Assembly: GCF_000347635.1 (NCBI RefSeq)
Contig: NC_020514.1
Span: 5,332,001 to 5,396,000 of the forward strand
Direction of reading: 5' to 3'
DNA: 64,000 nucleotides
Source of the DNA: Paraglaciecola psychrophila 170
GTDB taxonomy: Bacteria; Pseudomonadota; Gammaproteobacteria; Enterobacterales; Alteromonadaceae
Positions 27,759 through 37,085 of this stretch are shown in pieces (position 1 is the first letter of the stretch; each line of letters begins with the position of its first letter). A program made the translations under genes and the position numbers. A model generated the notes under the pieces. That model did not search any database, was not told the origin of the DNA, and saw only the letters and a program-made list of their open reading frames with translations.

Positions 27759-28574
27759 ATGAGTGAAGAATCAAAAAAATCGTTAGTACCACATTTCGTT
27801 ATAGCTGCAATTGTATTGGCAATTGTCCTAGCCGTTGTATTTTGGCCCGCTGAGCCTGAACCAGTTATTATTGCGCCTGTTGAACCTGTTATCGAGCCGA
27901 TAGTCGAGCCGATAGTCGAGCCTATTATTGAGGCGCCGCCTGTTATTTTTATTCCAGAAGTAGTAGAGCAGCAACCTGAGCCCGAAATTATCCCAGAGCC
28001 TGAGCCATTAGATACAAGCGATGGCACAGTAAAGACTAAATTATTAGCTCTATCTGACTACGAAGCATTCGCACGTTTGCTGATTGATGAAGCCTTACTA
28101 GAGCGCTTTGTAATAATGACTAATACCTTGGCTGATGAAAATTTAGCTGATAACAATAGAGTATTAGTGCAGCCAGAAAAGCCGTTTCGGACTTACAGGC
28201 AAGCCGATAAAGAATGGATTGATCCTGCAAGCTTTAAACGTTACGTGCCTTACGTAGAAGTATTTGAGTCCCTTGAAACAGAATCACTATTGCAGTTATA
28301 TCAAGAATACAAACCAGCTATAGAAAAAATATTTTCTGAAATAAGTAGTCCATCAGATAGTTTTGACGAAAAACTTGAAGAGGCAATAGATGTATTACTA
28401 AATACCCCTGAAGTGCCTTTCCCGGTTGAAGTATATTCCGACAGCGTAATGTACAAGTTTGCTGATAAACAACTTGAATCTTTAACTGCTCCTCAAAAAC
28501 AATTGTTACGCACAGGGCCTGAAAACATGCGCCGTATCAAAACCAAATTACGTGAGATAAAAGAAACACTGTAA
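27759..28574 (+). CDS. DUF3014 domain protein, membrane-anchored
   Basis: A 271-aa protein: short cytoplasmic start, one membrane helix (about residues 11-29), a Pro/Glu/Val-rich linker (about 31-85, EPVIEPIVEPIVEPIIE) and a periplasmic DUF3014 domain. The frame is open upstream to 27639, but the ATG at 27759 has a GGGGA ribosome site and gives the family start MSEESKKS. The linker is encoded by 12-base tandem repeats. Its stop overlaps the DUF1285 start by one base. Confidence 0.85.
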   Translation: MSEESKKSLVPHFVIAAIVLAIVLAVVFWPAEPEPVIIAPVEPVIEPIVEPIVEPIIEAPPVIFIPEVVEQQPEPEIIPEPEPLDTSDGTVKTKLLALSDYEAFARLLIDEALLERFVIMTNTLADENLADNNRVLVQPEKPFRTYRQADKEWIDPASFKRYVPYVEVFESLETESLLQLYQEYKPAIEKIFSEISSPSDSFDEKLEEAIDVLLNTPEVPFPVEVYSDSVMYKFADKQLESLTAPQKQLLRTGPENMRRIKTKLREIKETL

Positions 28575-29119
28575 TGACAACATTCGACTTAGGGACTTTT
28601 CAAAAACAAATCAGTTCTCAAAATGCGGCAATGCCTCCTGTAGACAAATGGGATCCTGAATTTTGCGGGGACATTGATATACAAATAAAGCATGACGGCA
28701 GTTGGTTTTACATGGGCACACCAATTGGCCGCAAACCCTTAGTGAAACTCTTTGCCAGTGTTTTAAAACGTGAAGAAGAACATTACTTTCTAGTCACACC
28801 TGTAGAAAAGGTAGGTATTCAAGTCGAAGACGTACCTTTTCTCGTTACTCAATGGCAGAAAGAGAACGATAAGTTGGTACTTACAACCAACACAGGTCAA
28901 GATTTAATAGTTAGTACAGAAAATCCGGTAAAAATATTTGCAGACAAAAAAACAGGTGCATACCTACCTTACGCTTTAGTCCGTAGAAATTTATGGGCCC
29001 GTTTTCATCAAAATGTATTTTACCAACTCGCTGAGTTGGGAGAAGAGCAAGAGTTAGATGGCAAGCGTCATCTAATATTTAACAGTGATAACTATCACTT
29101 TAGTCTCGGCGAGTTATAA
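28574..29119 (+). CDS. DUF1285 domain protein
   Basis: A 181-aa cytosolic protein matching DUF1285: [40 protein letters not shown] and [20 protein letters not shown]. Structures of the family show a two-domain beta fold with unknown ligand. Coupled to the DUF3014 gene by a TAATG overlap, so the two likely act together. Confidence 0.9.
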   Translation: MTTFDLGTFQKQISSQNAAMPPVDKWDPEFCGDIDIQIKHDGSWFYMGTPIGRKPLVKLFASVLKREEEHYFLVTPVEKVGIQVEDVPFLVTQWQKENDKLVLTTNTGQDLIVSTENPVKIFADKKTGAYLPYALVRRNLWARFHQNVFYQLAELGEEQELDGKRHLIFNSDNYHFSLGEL

Positions 29120-29133
29120 CAGGACGTCTTAAT

Positions 29134-30453
29134 ATGAAAAATAAAATTTTAAAATCTGCCTTGGCCTTGGCAACCTTAGGCCAACTTTTTTTAACTAGTG
29201 CAGCCATAGCCACCACCGAAGTACCGGTCACAATTATCCATGCTGGTAGCCTAATCGATAGCACTTCAGACAAGGTGATAAAAAATGCGTCGGTGATTAT
29301 AACAGACAACAAAATCACAGCGATCAACGAAGGATTCACTTCAGGGAGTAGTGAAGATACCGTTATTGATTTATCTGATTACACCCTGATGCCAGGTTTT
29401 ATGGACATGCATACGCATATCTCTAGCCAAAACAGCGGCCCGGCTAGTTATATGGAAGCCTTCACCTTGAATGAAGCAGATTATGCAATTAAAGGTGTGA
29501 TGTACGCTGAAAAAACCTTGATGGCAGGTTTTACAACAATCCGAAACTTAGGTGATGGTAACAACGAAACGGTTGCACTGAGAAATGCAATTAATAAGGG
29601 GATGGTAAAAGGTCCACGTATTTACACTGCAGCGAAATCTATTGCTACAACAGGTGGCCACTCCGATCCAACCAATGGTCGCAGTAAATCAATAATGGGC
29701 GACCCTGGGCCTCTCCAAGGTGTCATTAATGGCGAAGCTGAAGCTCGTAAAGCAGTGCGTCAACGTTATAAAGATGGCGCAGACTTAATTAAAATCACGG
29801 CAACAGGTGGTGTTTTAAGTGTAGCTAAAAGTGGTCAAAATCCTCAGTTTATGGATGATGAACTCAATGCCATTGTTGCAACGGCAAAAGACTATGGAAT
29901 GACTGTCGCAGTTCATGCCCATGGTAAAGAAGGTATGTTACGCGCGATTAAAGCAGGCGTGACCTCAATTGAACACGGCACTTATATGGATGAAGAAGTG
30001 TTTAAGCAAATGAAAAAACATGGCACTTATTATGTACCGACCATCATGGCTGGTAAATGGGTAGCTGAGAAAGCCAAAATTGATGGTTTCTTTCCCGAAC
30101 TTGTAAGACCTAAGGCAGCCGCAATTGGCCCCCTTATTCAACAAACTCTTGCTAACGCCTACAAAGCAGGGCTGAAAATTGCATTTGGTACTGACTCTGG
30201 TGTTTCGGCTCACGGTGACAATGCCTTAGAGTTTGTATTTATGGTTGAAGCAGGTATGAAGCCCATTGAAGCAATACGTAGTGCCACCCAAAACGCAGCT
30301 GACTTGCTCAATATCAGCGATACTGTAGGCACCATAGAAGTCGGTAAACTAGCAGATTTAGTTGCTGTTAAAGGTGACCCTTTAAAGCAAATTTCACTTT
30401 TACAAAATATGAACTTTGTAATGAAAGACGGCGTGGTTTACAAGAATATGTAG
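29134..30453 (+). CDS. Exported metal-dependent amidohydrolase (Xaa-Pro dipeptidase/prolidase-like)
   Basis: A 439-aa amidohydrolase-superfamily enzyme with a signal peptide (about residues 1-26). Metal ligands are visible: MDMHTHIS (HxH), the Lys in [26 protein letters not shown] and [13 protein letters not shown] with the catalytic Asp. This is the arrangement of prolidase-like and imidazolonepropionase-like exported hydrolases. It starts 14 bases after the DUF1285 gene and is followed by an exported methyltransferase-like protein. Confidence 0.9.
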   Translation: MKNKILKSALALATLGQLFLTSAAIATTEVPVTIIHAGSLIDSTSDKVIKNASVIITDNKITAINEGFTSGSSEDTVIDLSDYTLMPGFMDMHTHISSQNSGPASYMEAFTLNEADYAIKGVMYAEKTLMAGFTTIRNLGDGNNETVALRNAINKGMVKGPRIYTAAKSIATTGGHSDPTNGRSKSIMGDPGPLQGVINGEAEARKAVRQRYKDGADLIKITATGGVLSVAKSGQNPQFMDDELNAIVATAKDYGMTVAVHAHGKEGMLRAIKAGVTSIEHGTYMDEEVFKQMKKHGTYYVPTIMAGKWVAEKAKIDGFFPELVRPKAAAIGPLIQQTLANAYKAGLKIAFGTDSGVSAHGDNALEFVFMVEAGMKPIEAIRSATQNAADLLNISDTVGTIEVGKLADLVAVKGDPLKQISLLQNMNFVMKDGVVYKNM

Positions 30454-30541
30454 GTTGACACCAAGCCTTATTACAACGATTTTGTATATATTAAATAAGT
30501 GTCTTTCAGAATTTTAAAAAACTTTAAATGGAGATATTTTG

Positions 30542-31294
30542 GTGAAAAAATTTCTTTCTATATTACTGCTTGCAGCAAGCGCCAGTTCAATAGCGGCAGA
30601 TAGCTTTGATGCCACAGCAGAGAAAATTAAATCAGCGTTAAAAGCTGAAATCAGAACTGAAGTTGAAACCGACCGAGACAGCAACCGAAAAGCACTTCAG
30701 ACGTTGGATTTTTTTGAACTTCGTGACGATATGAAAATTATTGAGCTTATTCCTGGTGGAGGCTGGTATACCAAAATTCTGGCACCCGTGGTCAGTGCTA
30801 AAGGCGAATATTATGCTGCTTTGGGTACTGGACGTATCGAAAATTTACTTAAAGAGCCTGGGTTTGAAAAAATCAAAATTGTCGCAGAAAACGCTAAACT
30901 TTATCGTAAAGATGGAGAGCGTTTTTATTCTTTAGAAGCAGACACTCTTGGGGTAAAAAATCTTGATATGGTGTTGACGTTTCGCAACTATCATAACTTT
31001 GGAGAAGAAGGTCGCCGCAATATGAATAAACTGGCCTTTGAGTCGCTCAAGCCAGGTGGTGTTTATGCCTTAGTAGATCATACTTCTCGACATATGGAAG
31101 AACAAAATCCTGCTAACCGTCGCCGTATTGATCCTGTCCTTGCCATCAAAGAAATCCAAGAAGCTGGATTTGAATTTGTTGATTATAGCGACCTACATTA
31201 CCGCGCTGATGACGAGTTACGTTACGAAGTAGGGGTTAAATCTGTTTCTGGAAATTCCGACCGCTGGACCATAAAGTTCCGTAAACCAAATTAA
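30542..31294 (+). CDS. Class I methyltransferase-like protein with signal peptide
   Basis: A 250-aa protein with a signal peptide (MKKFLSILLLAASASSIAA) and a Rossmann methyltransferase core: MKIIELIPGGGWYTKILAP is the SAM-binding loop, followed by LDMVLTFRNYHNFGEEG and LKPGGVYALVDHTS. The start is GTG at 30542 (a TTG lies one codon earlier) after a GGAGA site. SAM is not expected in the periplasm, so a different ligand, or retention in the cytosol, is possible. Similar exported 'methyltransferases' occur in related bacteria. Confidence 0.82.
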   Translation: MKKFLSILLLAASASSIAADSFDATAEKIKSALKAEIRTEVETDRDSNRKALQTLDFFELRDDMKIIELIPGGGWYTKILAPVVSAKGEYYAALGTGRIENLLKEPGFEKIKIVAENAKLYRKDGERFYSLEADTLGVKNLDMVLTFRNYHNFGEEGRRNMNKLAFESLKPGGVYALVDHTSRHMEEQNPANRRRIDPVLAIKEIQEAGFEFVDYSDLHYRADDELRYEVGVKSVSGNSDRWTIKFRKPN

Positions 31295-31322
31295 ACATGA
31301 CGGTGTTCGTTAAGATAAAAGA

Positions 31323-31345
31323 TCGCTAAGTTAGCGACCTTTTTT
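31323..31345. terminator. Bidirectional terminator between methyltransferase-like gene and tusA
   Basis: The inverted repeat TCGCTAA-G-TTAGCGA (31323-31337) is followed by CC and six T at 31340-31345 on the + strand and preceded by an A-run that gives T on the minus strand. It serves both convergent genes; the tusA stop codon lies inside the second arm. Confidence 0.75.
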
Positions 31346-31582
31346 GATCACGTATTGATAAGGAGATGTGACACTCTGGACATCCACTAATTCATGATCC
31401 ATAAAACGGCAAAAACTGGGGATATCGCGGGTAGTGGAGTGATCGTCAGCTGTCACAGCTAACGTTTCACCCACGTTCATTTCTCGAATTTTTAAACGTA
31501 CCATCATCACAGGCTCTGGGCAGAGTAAACCTAAAGCATCTAATTGATAATCAGCAGATTCGAATCGACTTAAATCTTTCAC
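31331..31582 (-). CDS. tusA: Sulfur carrier/transferase TusA
   Basis: An 83-aa TusA that relays sulfur from cysteine desulfurase to the TusBCD/TusE chain for 2-thiouridine in tRNA. The motif [17 protein letters not shown] contains the active Cys, and [20 protein letters not shown] is the second conserved block. Length and wording match the classical enzyme. It ends seven bases before pyrE on the same strand and is likely co-transcribed with it. Confidence 0.95.
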   Translation of the reverse strand: MKDLSRFESADYQLDALGLLCPEPVMMVRLKIREMNVGETLAVTADDHSTTRDIPSFCRFMDHELVDVQSVTSPYQYVIKKGR

Positions 31583-31589
31583 TTGCTAA

Positions 31590-32231
31590 CTAAATCCCAT
31601 AGTCCAAACGATATTGCTGGATATTAGCTAAGTGCTCAGCCATATCTGCTTTATCACTCAGATAATCAACCAAATCAGCTAAACTGACGATAGAAATCAC
31701 CCTAGTATCAAAATCACGCTCAACTTCTTGAATGGCCGATAACTCACCTTGCCCCTTTTCTTGCCTATCTAAAGCAATCAGAACCCCTGCAAGTTGGGCA
31801 TTATTGGCTGCGATCAGTTGCATAGACTCACGAATAGCCGTACCGGCGGTAATTACGTCGTCCACCAGCATGATTTTACCCGCAAGCGGGCTACCGACTA
31901 AATTACCGCCTTCACCATGGGTTTTCGTTTCTTTGCGATTAAAGCAATAAGGCTTATCTACATTATGTTTATCTGCTAACGCCACTGCCGTAGAAGTAGC
32001 AATAGGAATGCCTTTGTACGCAGGGCCAAATAACACATCGTATTCAATACCTGATGTTTGCAACGTTTGCGCGTAAAACTGTCCCAATTTGGCCAAGTCG
32101 CCACCGGTATTAAATAAACCCGCGTTGAAAAAATAGGGGCTAATTCGACCTGACTTAAGAGTAAACTGACCAAATTTCAAAACATTCCGAGCTAGAGCAA
32201 ATTCAATAAAAGCACGTTGATAATCTTGCAT
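31590..32231 (-). CDS. pyrE: Orotate phosphoribosyltransferase
   Basis: Makes OMP from orotate and PRPP in pyrimidine synthesis. The 213-aa protein has the PRPP-binding motif [12 protein letters not shown] and [31 protein letters not shown] for the flexible loop. It is downstream of rph with a 9-base gap, the classical rph-pyrE order. Confidence 0.97.
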   Translation of the reverse strand: MQDYQRAFIEFALARNVLKFGQFTLKSGRISPYFFNAGLFNTGGDLAKLGQFYAQTLQTSGIEYDVLFGPAYKGIPIATSTAVALADKHNVDKPYCFNRKETKTHGEGGNLVGSPLAGKIMLVDDVITAGTAIRESMQLIAANNAQLAGVLIALDRQEKGQGELSAIQEVERDFDTRVISIVSLADLVDYLSDKADMAEHLANIQQYRLDYGI

Positions 32232-32240
32232 GATGACGTC

Positions 32241-32954
32241 CTAGTTTAAAGCTAACTTTTGCTCGTCGAACAACTCACGAATACCATTTTTCGCCAATTC
32301 CAACATTTCATTTAGCTCGTTATAATCAAAAGGTTCGCCCTCTGCAGTGCCTTGCACTTCGATAAATTTGCCGGTGTCGGTCATCACTACGTTCATATCA
32401 GTTTCAGCATCAGAATCTTCAAGATATTCTAAATCGGCAATAGCGGTGCCTTTGTAAACACCTACAGACAAAGCTGCAATCATATGTTTAATGGGATTAG
32501 TTTTGAGAATACCTTTAGCACGCATCCAACTAAGTGCATCAGCCAAAGCCACGCATGCACCTGTAATCGAAGCAGTACGTGTACCGCCATCAGCTTGAAT
32601 AACATCACAATCAACAATAATAGTGTTTTCGCCTAGCAACTTTAAATCGACTGCTGCACGCAATGAACGTGCGATTAAACGCTGAATTTCAAGAGTACGT
32701 CCACCTTGTTTGCCACGAGCGGCTTCACGATCAGAACGAGTATGCGTAGCCCTTGGCAACATACTGTATTCTGCGGTTACCCAGCCTTTACCTTGGCCTT
32801 TCATAAAACGAGGCACACCTTCAGTTACTGAGGCATTACACAACACCTTAGTATTACCAAACTCAATCAATACTGAGCCTTCTGCATGACAGGTAAAATT
32901 GCGGGTAATAGTAACGGGGCGAATTTGACTGGCGGTTCTTCCACTTGGACGCAT
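32241..32954 (-). CDS. rph: Ribonuclease PH
   Basis: Phosphorolytic 3'-5' exoribonuclease that trims tRNA 3' ends. The 237-aa protein is full length, with [41 protein letters not shown] and [19 protein letters not shown]. The gene lies upstream of pyrE on the minus strand and divergent from yicC, the conserved arrangement in gammaproteobacteria. A TATAAT-like box lies about 40 bases upstream of its ATG. Confidence 0.97.
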   Translation of the reverse strand: MRPSGRTASQIRPVTITRNFTCHAEGSVLIEFGNTKVLCNASVTEGVPRFMKGQGKGWVTAEYSMLPRATHTRSDREAARGKQGGRTLEIQRLIARSLRAAVDLKLLGENTIIVDCDVIQADGGTRTASITGACVALADALSWMRAKGILKTNPIKHMIAALSVGVYKGTAIADLEYLEDSDAETDMNVVMTDTGKFIEVQGTAEGEPFDYNELNEMLELAKNGIRELFDEQKLALN

Positions 32955-33098
32955 GATTTTCTCCTAAATAATAGTGAACGGAATTATAGAGGCTTCCGTG
33001 TAAATTATCTTAAGTTTTAAACAATTAATTGCCCTAGACCCTCGCTCCCAGTTTCAACAGGGGTATAATACAATTAACTAAGACAATGGAAGATTTCA

Positions 33099-33962
33099 AT
33101 GATTTACAGTATGACTGCTTTTGCCCGCCGCGAACTTAAAGCCGATTGGGGCACAGCTGTGTGGGAAGTGCGCTCCGTTAACCAACGATTTCTTGAAACC
33201 TACTTCCGTCTTCCTGAGCAATTTAAAAGCATGGAGCCCCTGCTACGCGAACGTTTTCGTAAACAATTACAACGCGGCAAAGTGGAATGTTCATTACGTT
33301 TTATAGCAAACGACGCGTCAGTAGGTAACCTTAACTTAAACGAAAGTTTAGCTAAACAGGTAATGAAAGCCGCTGATTGGGTGCAATCTCATGGCCAGTC
33401 TGCCGGTGTAAATCCTCTTGATGTATTGCGCTGGCCTGGTGTGATTTCAGCCGAAGAGAATGACATGGATAGTATTCAAGCCGAAGTACTTGCTGAATTT
33501 GACTTAACGCTCACAGATTTTATCGCCTCACGCGCCACCGAAGGCAGCAACCTCAAAACGATGATCGAACAACGTTTAGATGGTATTAATGGCGAAGTTG
33601 AAAAAGTCACAGCCCACATGCCAGAAGTCATCAAATGGCAACGTGAAAAAATTCAAGCGCGCTTCGAGGATGCTAAAATTGAACTAGACCCCGCCCGTGT
33701 AGAGCAAGAAATGGTCATGCTGGCACAAAAAGTAGACGTTGCCGAAGAGCTAGATCGCCTGTTATCTCACATTAGTGAAACCCAAAAAATTCTAAAAAAA
33801 GGCGGCGCAGTAGGTCGTAGACTAGATTTTATGATGCAAGAATTTAACCGTGAGTCGAATACCTTAGGCTCCAAATCTATCAACACCGACATCACACAAT
33901 CGGCAGTGGAATTAAAAGTGTTAATTGAGCAAATGCGTGAGCAGATCGCGAATATTGAATAA
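33099..33962 (+). CDS. yicC: YicC-family endoribonuclease
   Basis: A 287-aa YicC protein. The N-terminal domain starts MIYSMTAFARRE and contains WEVRSVNQRFLETYFRLPEQ; the C-terminal DUF1732 domain has EEMxRLxSHI-type sequence and ends GSKSINTDITQSAVELKVLI. Family members are RNases involved in sRNA decay. Divergent from rph, the usual neighbour. Confidence 0.95.
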   Translation: MIYSMTAFARRELKADWGTAVWEVRSVNQRFLETYFRLPEQFKSMEPLLRERFRKQLQRGKVECSLRFIANDASVGNLNLNESLAKQVMKAADWVQSHGQSAGVNPLDVLRWPGVISAEENDMDSIQAEVLAEFDLTLTDFIASRATEGSNLKTMIEQRLDGINGEVEKVTAHMPEVIKWQREKIQARFEDAKIELDPARVEQEMVMLAQKVDVAEELDRLLSHISETQKILKKGGAVGRRLDFMMQEFNRESNTLGSKSINTDITQSAVELKVLIEQMREQIANIE

Positions 33963-33966
33963 AAAA

Positions 33967-34887
33967 CTATTTATGCAAAATATAAGATAAGGGTGCGAGT
34001 TCAATCTCGCCTTGGAACAAAACGCTTTTATCTTGATTCAAGCCAATGCAATAGTGTGTTAACAAGACTGAACCTTGTTCTTTACCAGATGTAACTTTAT
34101 TGATGGGCGGCCCCACCAAGATATGTAATTGCTGATCACTTCTTAATTTAGCTACGTTTTCACTATGCACAGATATCTTATGGGATGTATACACCATGGG
34201 ATTACGTTTAAAATCGAGACCGTTAGCCTTACCCCTTTCTAGTAACGCACATGAAATAAGGCTAGTACAATACGTCTCTGGAAACAGGATCTTGTCATTT
34301 ACTTCATCAAAATAATTAGACTGCTCTACAGATGATCCGGTTAAAAAATTTTTAGCGTTACTATTGGTTGTATATTTACGTTTATAAAAATAATCAGACT
34401 CATCAACAGTAGTTCGGTCAAACACCTCTTTAGTATTAAATGTGGGGAACAAGCCCTGTTCATTTGCGAATAACGGCACATTCGAATTGCTCTTAAAACC
34501 CATCAAAACGATCCCTTGCTCATTTTTTATCACTACGCGGTTGGATAAAACCGTTTTATCTTCTGAATATATTCGTGATTTTTTGATGATGGCGGTCAGA
34601 TTATCTTTGGGCCTTGCAACACCAACAAAATTAAAAGAGTAGTTACTAAATTTTAATTGGTGTTGTTCAAGAGTATTCAATTCATCATTTTGTTGTCTAT
34701 ATTGTTTGATGTAATCCTCAATAAAACACTCTAATTGAAAACCTAGTACGATTGGGCCTCCAAAAGGGTTACCTGTTATCTGTTGCCATTGCTTTTTATC
34801 ATGAAATAAATTGAAATCGTCCGTAGCATTTCGAGCGACGTCTATATGGACTAAATCTAAACTAATTTTTACTGTATTTTGGTTCAT
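33967..34887 (-). CDS. Double hot-dog, MaoC-like protein, unknown substrate
   Basis: A 306-aa cytosolic protein. The segment DVARNATDDFNLFHD followed by NPFGGPIVLGFQLECFI has the shape of the MaoC/hydratase catalytic region (A-x-x-S/T-x-D-x-N-x-x-H ... P-x-G-G-x-I-x-H-G), with the final His replaced by Phe (VLGF). The C-terminal half could be a second hot-dog. It might bind an acyl thioester without hydratase activity. It is convergent with yicC (4-base gap). Confidence 0.6.
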   Translation of the reverse strand: MNQNTVKISLDLVHIDVARNATDDFNLFHDKKQWQQITGNPFGGPIVLGFQLECFIEDYIKQYRQQNDELNTLEQHQLKFSNYSFNFVGVARPKDNLTAIIKKSRIYSEDKTVLSNRVVIKNEQGIVLMGFKSNSNVPLFANEQGLFPTFNTKEVFDRTTVDESDYFYKRKYTTNSNAKNFLTGSSVEQSNYFDEVNDKILFPETYCTSLISCALLERGKANGLDFKRNPMVYTSHKISVHSENVAKLRSDQQLHILVGPPINKVTSGKEQGSVLLTHYCIGLNQDKSVLFQGEIELAPLSYILHK

Positions 34888-35238
34888 ATCAATATCCAGA
34901 TAGAAGAATATGAATTAACAAATATAGGAACGGATTGGATATCTTTTTACTGCTTTAATAACCATTATTGTAAAACAACAATCCAAAATTACAGAAAACT
35001 TTGCCAATACACAAAAAATATAGACACTTTTTGTCAGCTATTTTACATATGCCAAACTACATAATTGTCAATTTTTACCTATCTTATTGAATTATAGTAT
35101 TAAAAATTTGTTGGCTTAGATTTTGATTATATTCTAAAGTACAACCAATTAAATGCATTATGCGTATTAATTATATTAGCAAGCCCGTCGCATTCTATGC
35201 CGGAATTTTATTAATGTATTACTGATTAAGATGTACAG
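34888..35238. other. AT-rich intergenic region upstream of two divergent genes
   Basis: About 350 bases, very AT-rich. Open frames here (for example 34879-35064) are low complexity and lack ribosome sites. It probably carries promoters for the flanking divergent genes. No repeat or clear motif was seen. Confidence 0.4.
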
Positions 35239-35421
35239 ATGTCTTGTTTAACTCGAAAATTGCAGCAAAAACTCACCCGTTATGTCCAGAAAAACAGTTC
35301 TGGCTTTTCAACTAATGATCCTGAATGTATTCGTGAAGAGTTGGTTGATAAAGGCGTGTGCCCTTCTGATGTCACGACTGACCAGGTGAGAATCATATTA
35401 AAAGAAGTAAAGAATAGTTAA
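35239..35421 (+). CDS. Small protein, unknown function
   Basis: A 60-aa, helix-rich, soluble protein with two Cys (residues 3 and 25) and PSDVTTDQVRIILKEVKNS at the end. The ribosome site is weak. It ends 32 bases before the convergent HD-GYP gene, with a shared hairpin. Treated as a possible real gene because its composition is protein-like; no family is recognised. Confidence 0.45.
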   Translation: MSCLTRKLQQKLTRYVQKNSSGFSTNDPECIREELVDKGVCPSDVTTDQVRIILKEVKNS

Positions 35422-35439
35422 AAAGCGTTGTAAACGCTT
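35421..35439 (-). terminator. Terminator of the HD-GYP gene
   Basis: A perfect 7-bp stem (AAGCGTT/AACGCTT, 35423-35429 and 35433-35439) with a 3-nt loop. Read on the minus strand it is followed by a T-run, so it fits as the intrinsic terminator of the HD-GYP gene. Confidence 0.6.
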
Positions 35440-35452
35440 AGAGCTTGTTGAT

Positions 35453-36646
35453 TTAGATGACTATTGATTCATTAAAGTATTTGATAAAATCAAGTTTATA
35501 ATCACTTGCGATCACAGCATCAACAATTTTTACGCCATTGCTAGCTGCAGTTAAATCCAGTTCTTTGGGCTCCAAATAGTGGCTACCACGTACTGAATAA
35601 AATACTTTCACAACGGGTTTATTGGCATACACCGGGTGTTGTTTGAGTACCATGGCAATTTTCTGGTTGTTGAGTTTAACTAAACTGCCCGCAGGGAAAA
35701 TGCCAATACATTGCACAAATTGTGTTACAAATCCTTCATCATACTTTTCAGGCGCATCTTGCAACAAAATTTGCAGTGCTTTTTTAGATGACATTCCAAC
35801 CTTATAACATCGGTCTGCTGTTATCGCATCATATGTATCCACTATTGCAATCATACGTCCAAATGTGCTGATTTCATTCCCACGAAGACCTTCTGGGTAA
35901 CCATAACCGTCGAGCCTCTCGTGGTGTTGACCAATTGTTTCAACAATGGAATCAGGCATGCCCATTTCAATCAGCACTTTGGTGCCGTAGTACACATGGT
36001 CTTTCATAGTGGTCATTTCTTGGTCATTTAAGCGCCCTGGTTTATGCAATATTTCATCAGGAATTTTAATTTTACCTATATCGTGTAAAAAACCCGATAG
36101 CGCCAATTCTTGAATTTGTTCTTCATTCAAGCCTAGATGGGTACCAAAATTGGCTAACAAAATAGCCACATTTAATGAATGCTCTAAAAGGTAGGTGTCT
36201 TTTTCTCGTATTTTTGTCGTGCACATCAATGCATTAGGGTTGCGATTAATTGACGACACAAGATTTTTAGTAAACGCTTCTGGGATGGCAATATCGATAG
36301 GTAAGTTTTTACCTAAGCTCTCTAACATTGTTTTTTGGAGGTGTTTACCTTTGAGGTGAAGTTTGGCTGCCACTCCAAGCTCAGCTTCAAAAGATGCTTC
36401 TTCAGGCGGCTCGGTAATTTTTTCGGGCTCGGGCTCTTGTTGTGCAACAACTTCCGGCTTGATTTGTTTGCTCATATCAACAACTACTGACAAAATTCCT
36501 TTGTTTTTTAGATGTGTTATAGCGGCAAGAGAAGTAACCCTACCTCGACTAATAATCTTAAATTTGCCTTGTTGTTTTGCTATAGAGTCAAAGAACATTC
36601 CTTCTTCAACATCGTCTGTATCAAAGGTTTTCAACACAGTTAACAT
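35453..36646 (-). CDS. HD-GYP domain protein (cyclic-di-GMP phosphodiesterase)
   Basis: A 397-aa protein with an N-terminal DUF3391-like region (residues 1-~60), a Pro/Glu-rich linker (EPEPEKITEPPEE) and an HD-GYP domain. Key motifs: the HD pair in FLHDIGKIKIPDEIL, HVYYGTKVLIEMG and HHERLDGYGYPEGLRGNEI with the GYP signature. All look intact, so c-di-GMP hydrolysis is expected. In this family the enzyme lowers c-di-GMP and promotes motility over biofilm. Confidence 0.94.
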   Translation of the reverse strand: MLTVLKTFDTDDVEEGMFFDSIAKQQGKFKIISRGRVTSLAAITHLKNKGILSVVVDMSKQIKPEVVAQQEPEPEKITEPPEEASFEAELGVAAKLHLKGKHLQKTMLESLGKNLPIDIAIPEAFTKNLVSSINRNPNALMCTTKIREKDTYLLEHSLNVAILLANFGTHLGLNEEQIQELALSGFLHDIGKIKIPDEILHKPGRLNDQEMTTMKDHVYYGTKVLIEMGMPDSIVETIGQHHERLDGYGYPEGLRGNEISTFGRMIAIVDTYDAITADRCYKVGMSSKKALQILLQDAPEKYDEGFVTQFVQCIGIFPAGSLVKLNNQKIAMVLKQHPVYANKPVVKVFYSVRGSHYLEPKELDLTAASNGVKIVDAVIASDYKLDFIKYFNESIVI

Positions 36647-36731
36647 CTCGGTTAAATAAATTCAAAAAAGAAGATAAAAATATCTGGCAGATTTAGCCCT
36701 TAAGAGCAACATTTACTATTTATCGTGAAGG

Positions 36732-37076
36732 CTAATACTCTAATTTCCATAACATTTCTGCCAAATCAGGTTGCCATTGATAAAGGCTAAACTTAACTCG
36801 GTTATTAAAAACAGCAACCTCTTCTAGTTGCAATAAACCTGTTTGTATTTGTGATTGCTCAGATCCTGTGGGGAATGCAATTTGTCCATTAGAACGCAAG
36901 ACTCTATGCCAAGGTACGTTCATATTTTTTGGTACGTAACCAAGTGACTTGCCTACTAACCTTGACCGCCCTGGTAATCCTGCAAGATCAGCAATTTGGC
37001 CATAACTTGCCACTTTTCCCAAGGGAATGAGCTGCACTGTGCGCCATATTTTGGTGTATTGCGGGTGTTCAAACAT
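36732..37076 (-). CDS. Alkyltransferase-like (Atl) DNA-repair protein
   Basis: A 114-aa MGMT-fold DNA-binding domain. The active-site PCHR of true methyltransferases is PWHRV here (Trp in place of Cys), the hallmark of Atl proteins that bind O6-alkylguanine and channel it to nucleotide excision repair. Other conserved segments are GKVASYGQIADLAG and GLLQLEEVAV. It starts nine bases after the Wzz-like gene and is probably its operon partner. Confidence 0.92.
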   Translation of the reverse strand: MFEHPQYTKIWRTVQLIPLGKVASYGQIADLAGLPGRSRLVGKSLGYVPKNMNVPWHRVLRSNGQIAFPTGSEQSQIQTGLLQLEEVAVFNNRVKFSLYQWQPDLAEMLWKLEY

Positions 37077-37085
37077 AGCAACAAC

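Noticed and set aside
27731..28027. Ser/Gly/Thr-rich 98-aa ORF on the minus strand
   Set aside because: It is the shadow of the Pro/Glu/Val repeat linker of the DUF3014 gene.
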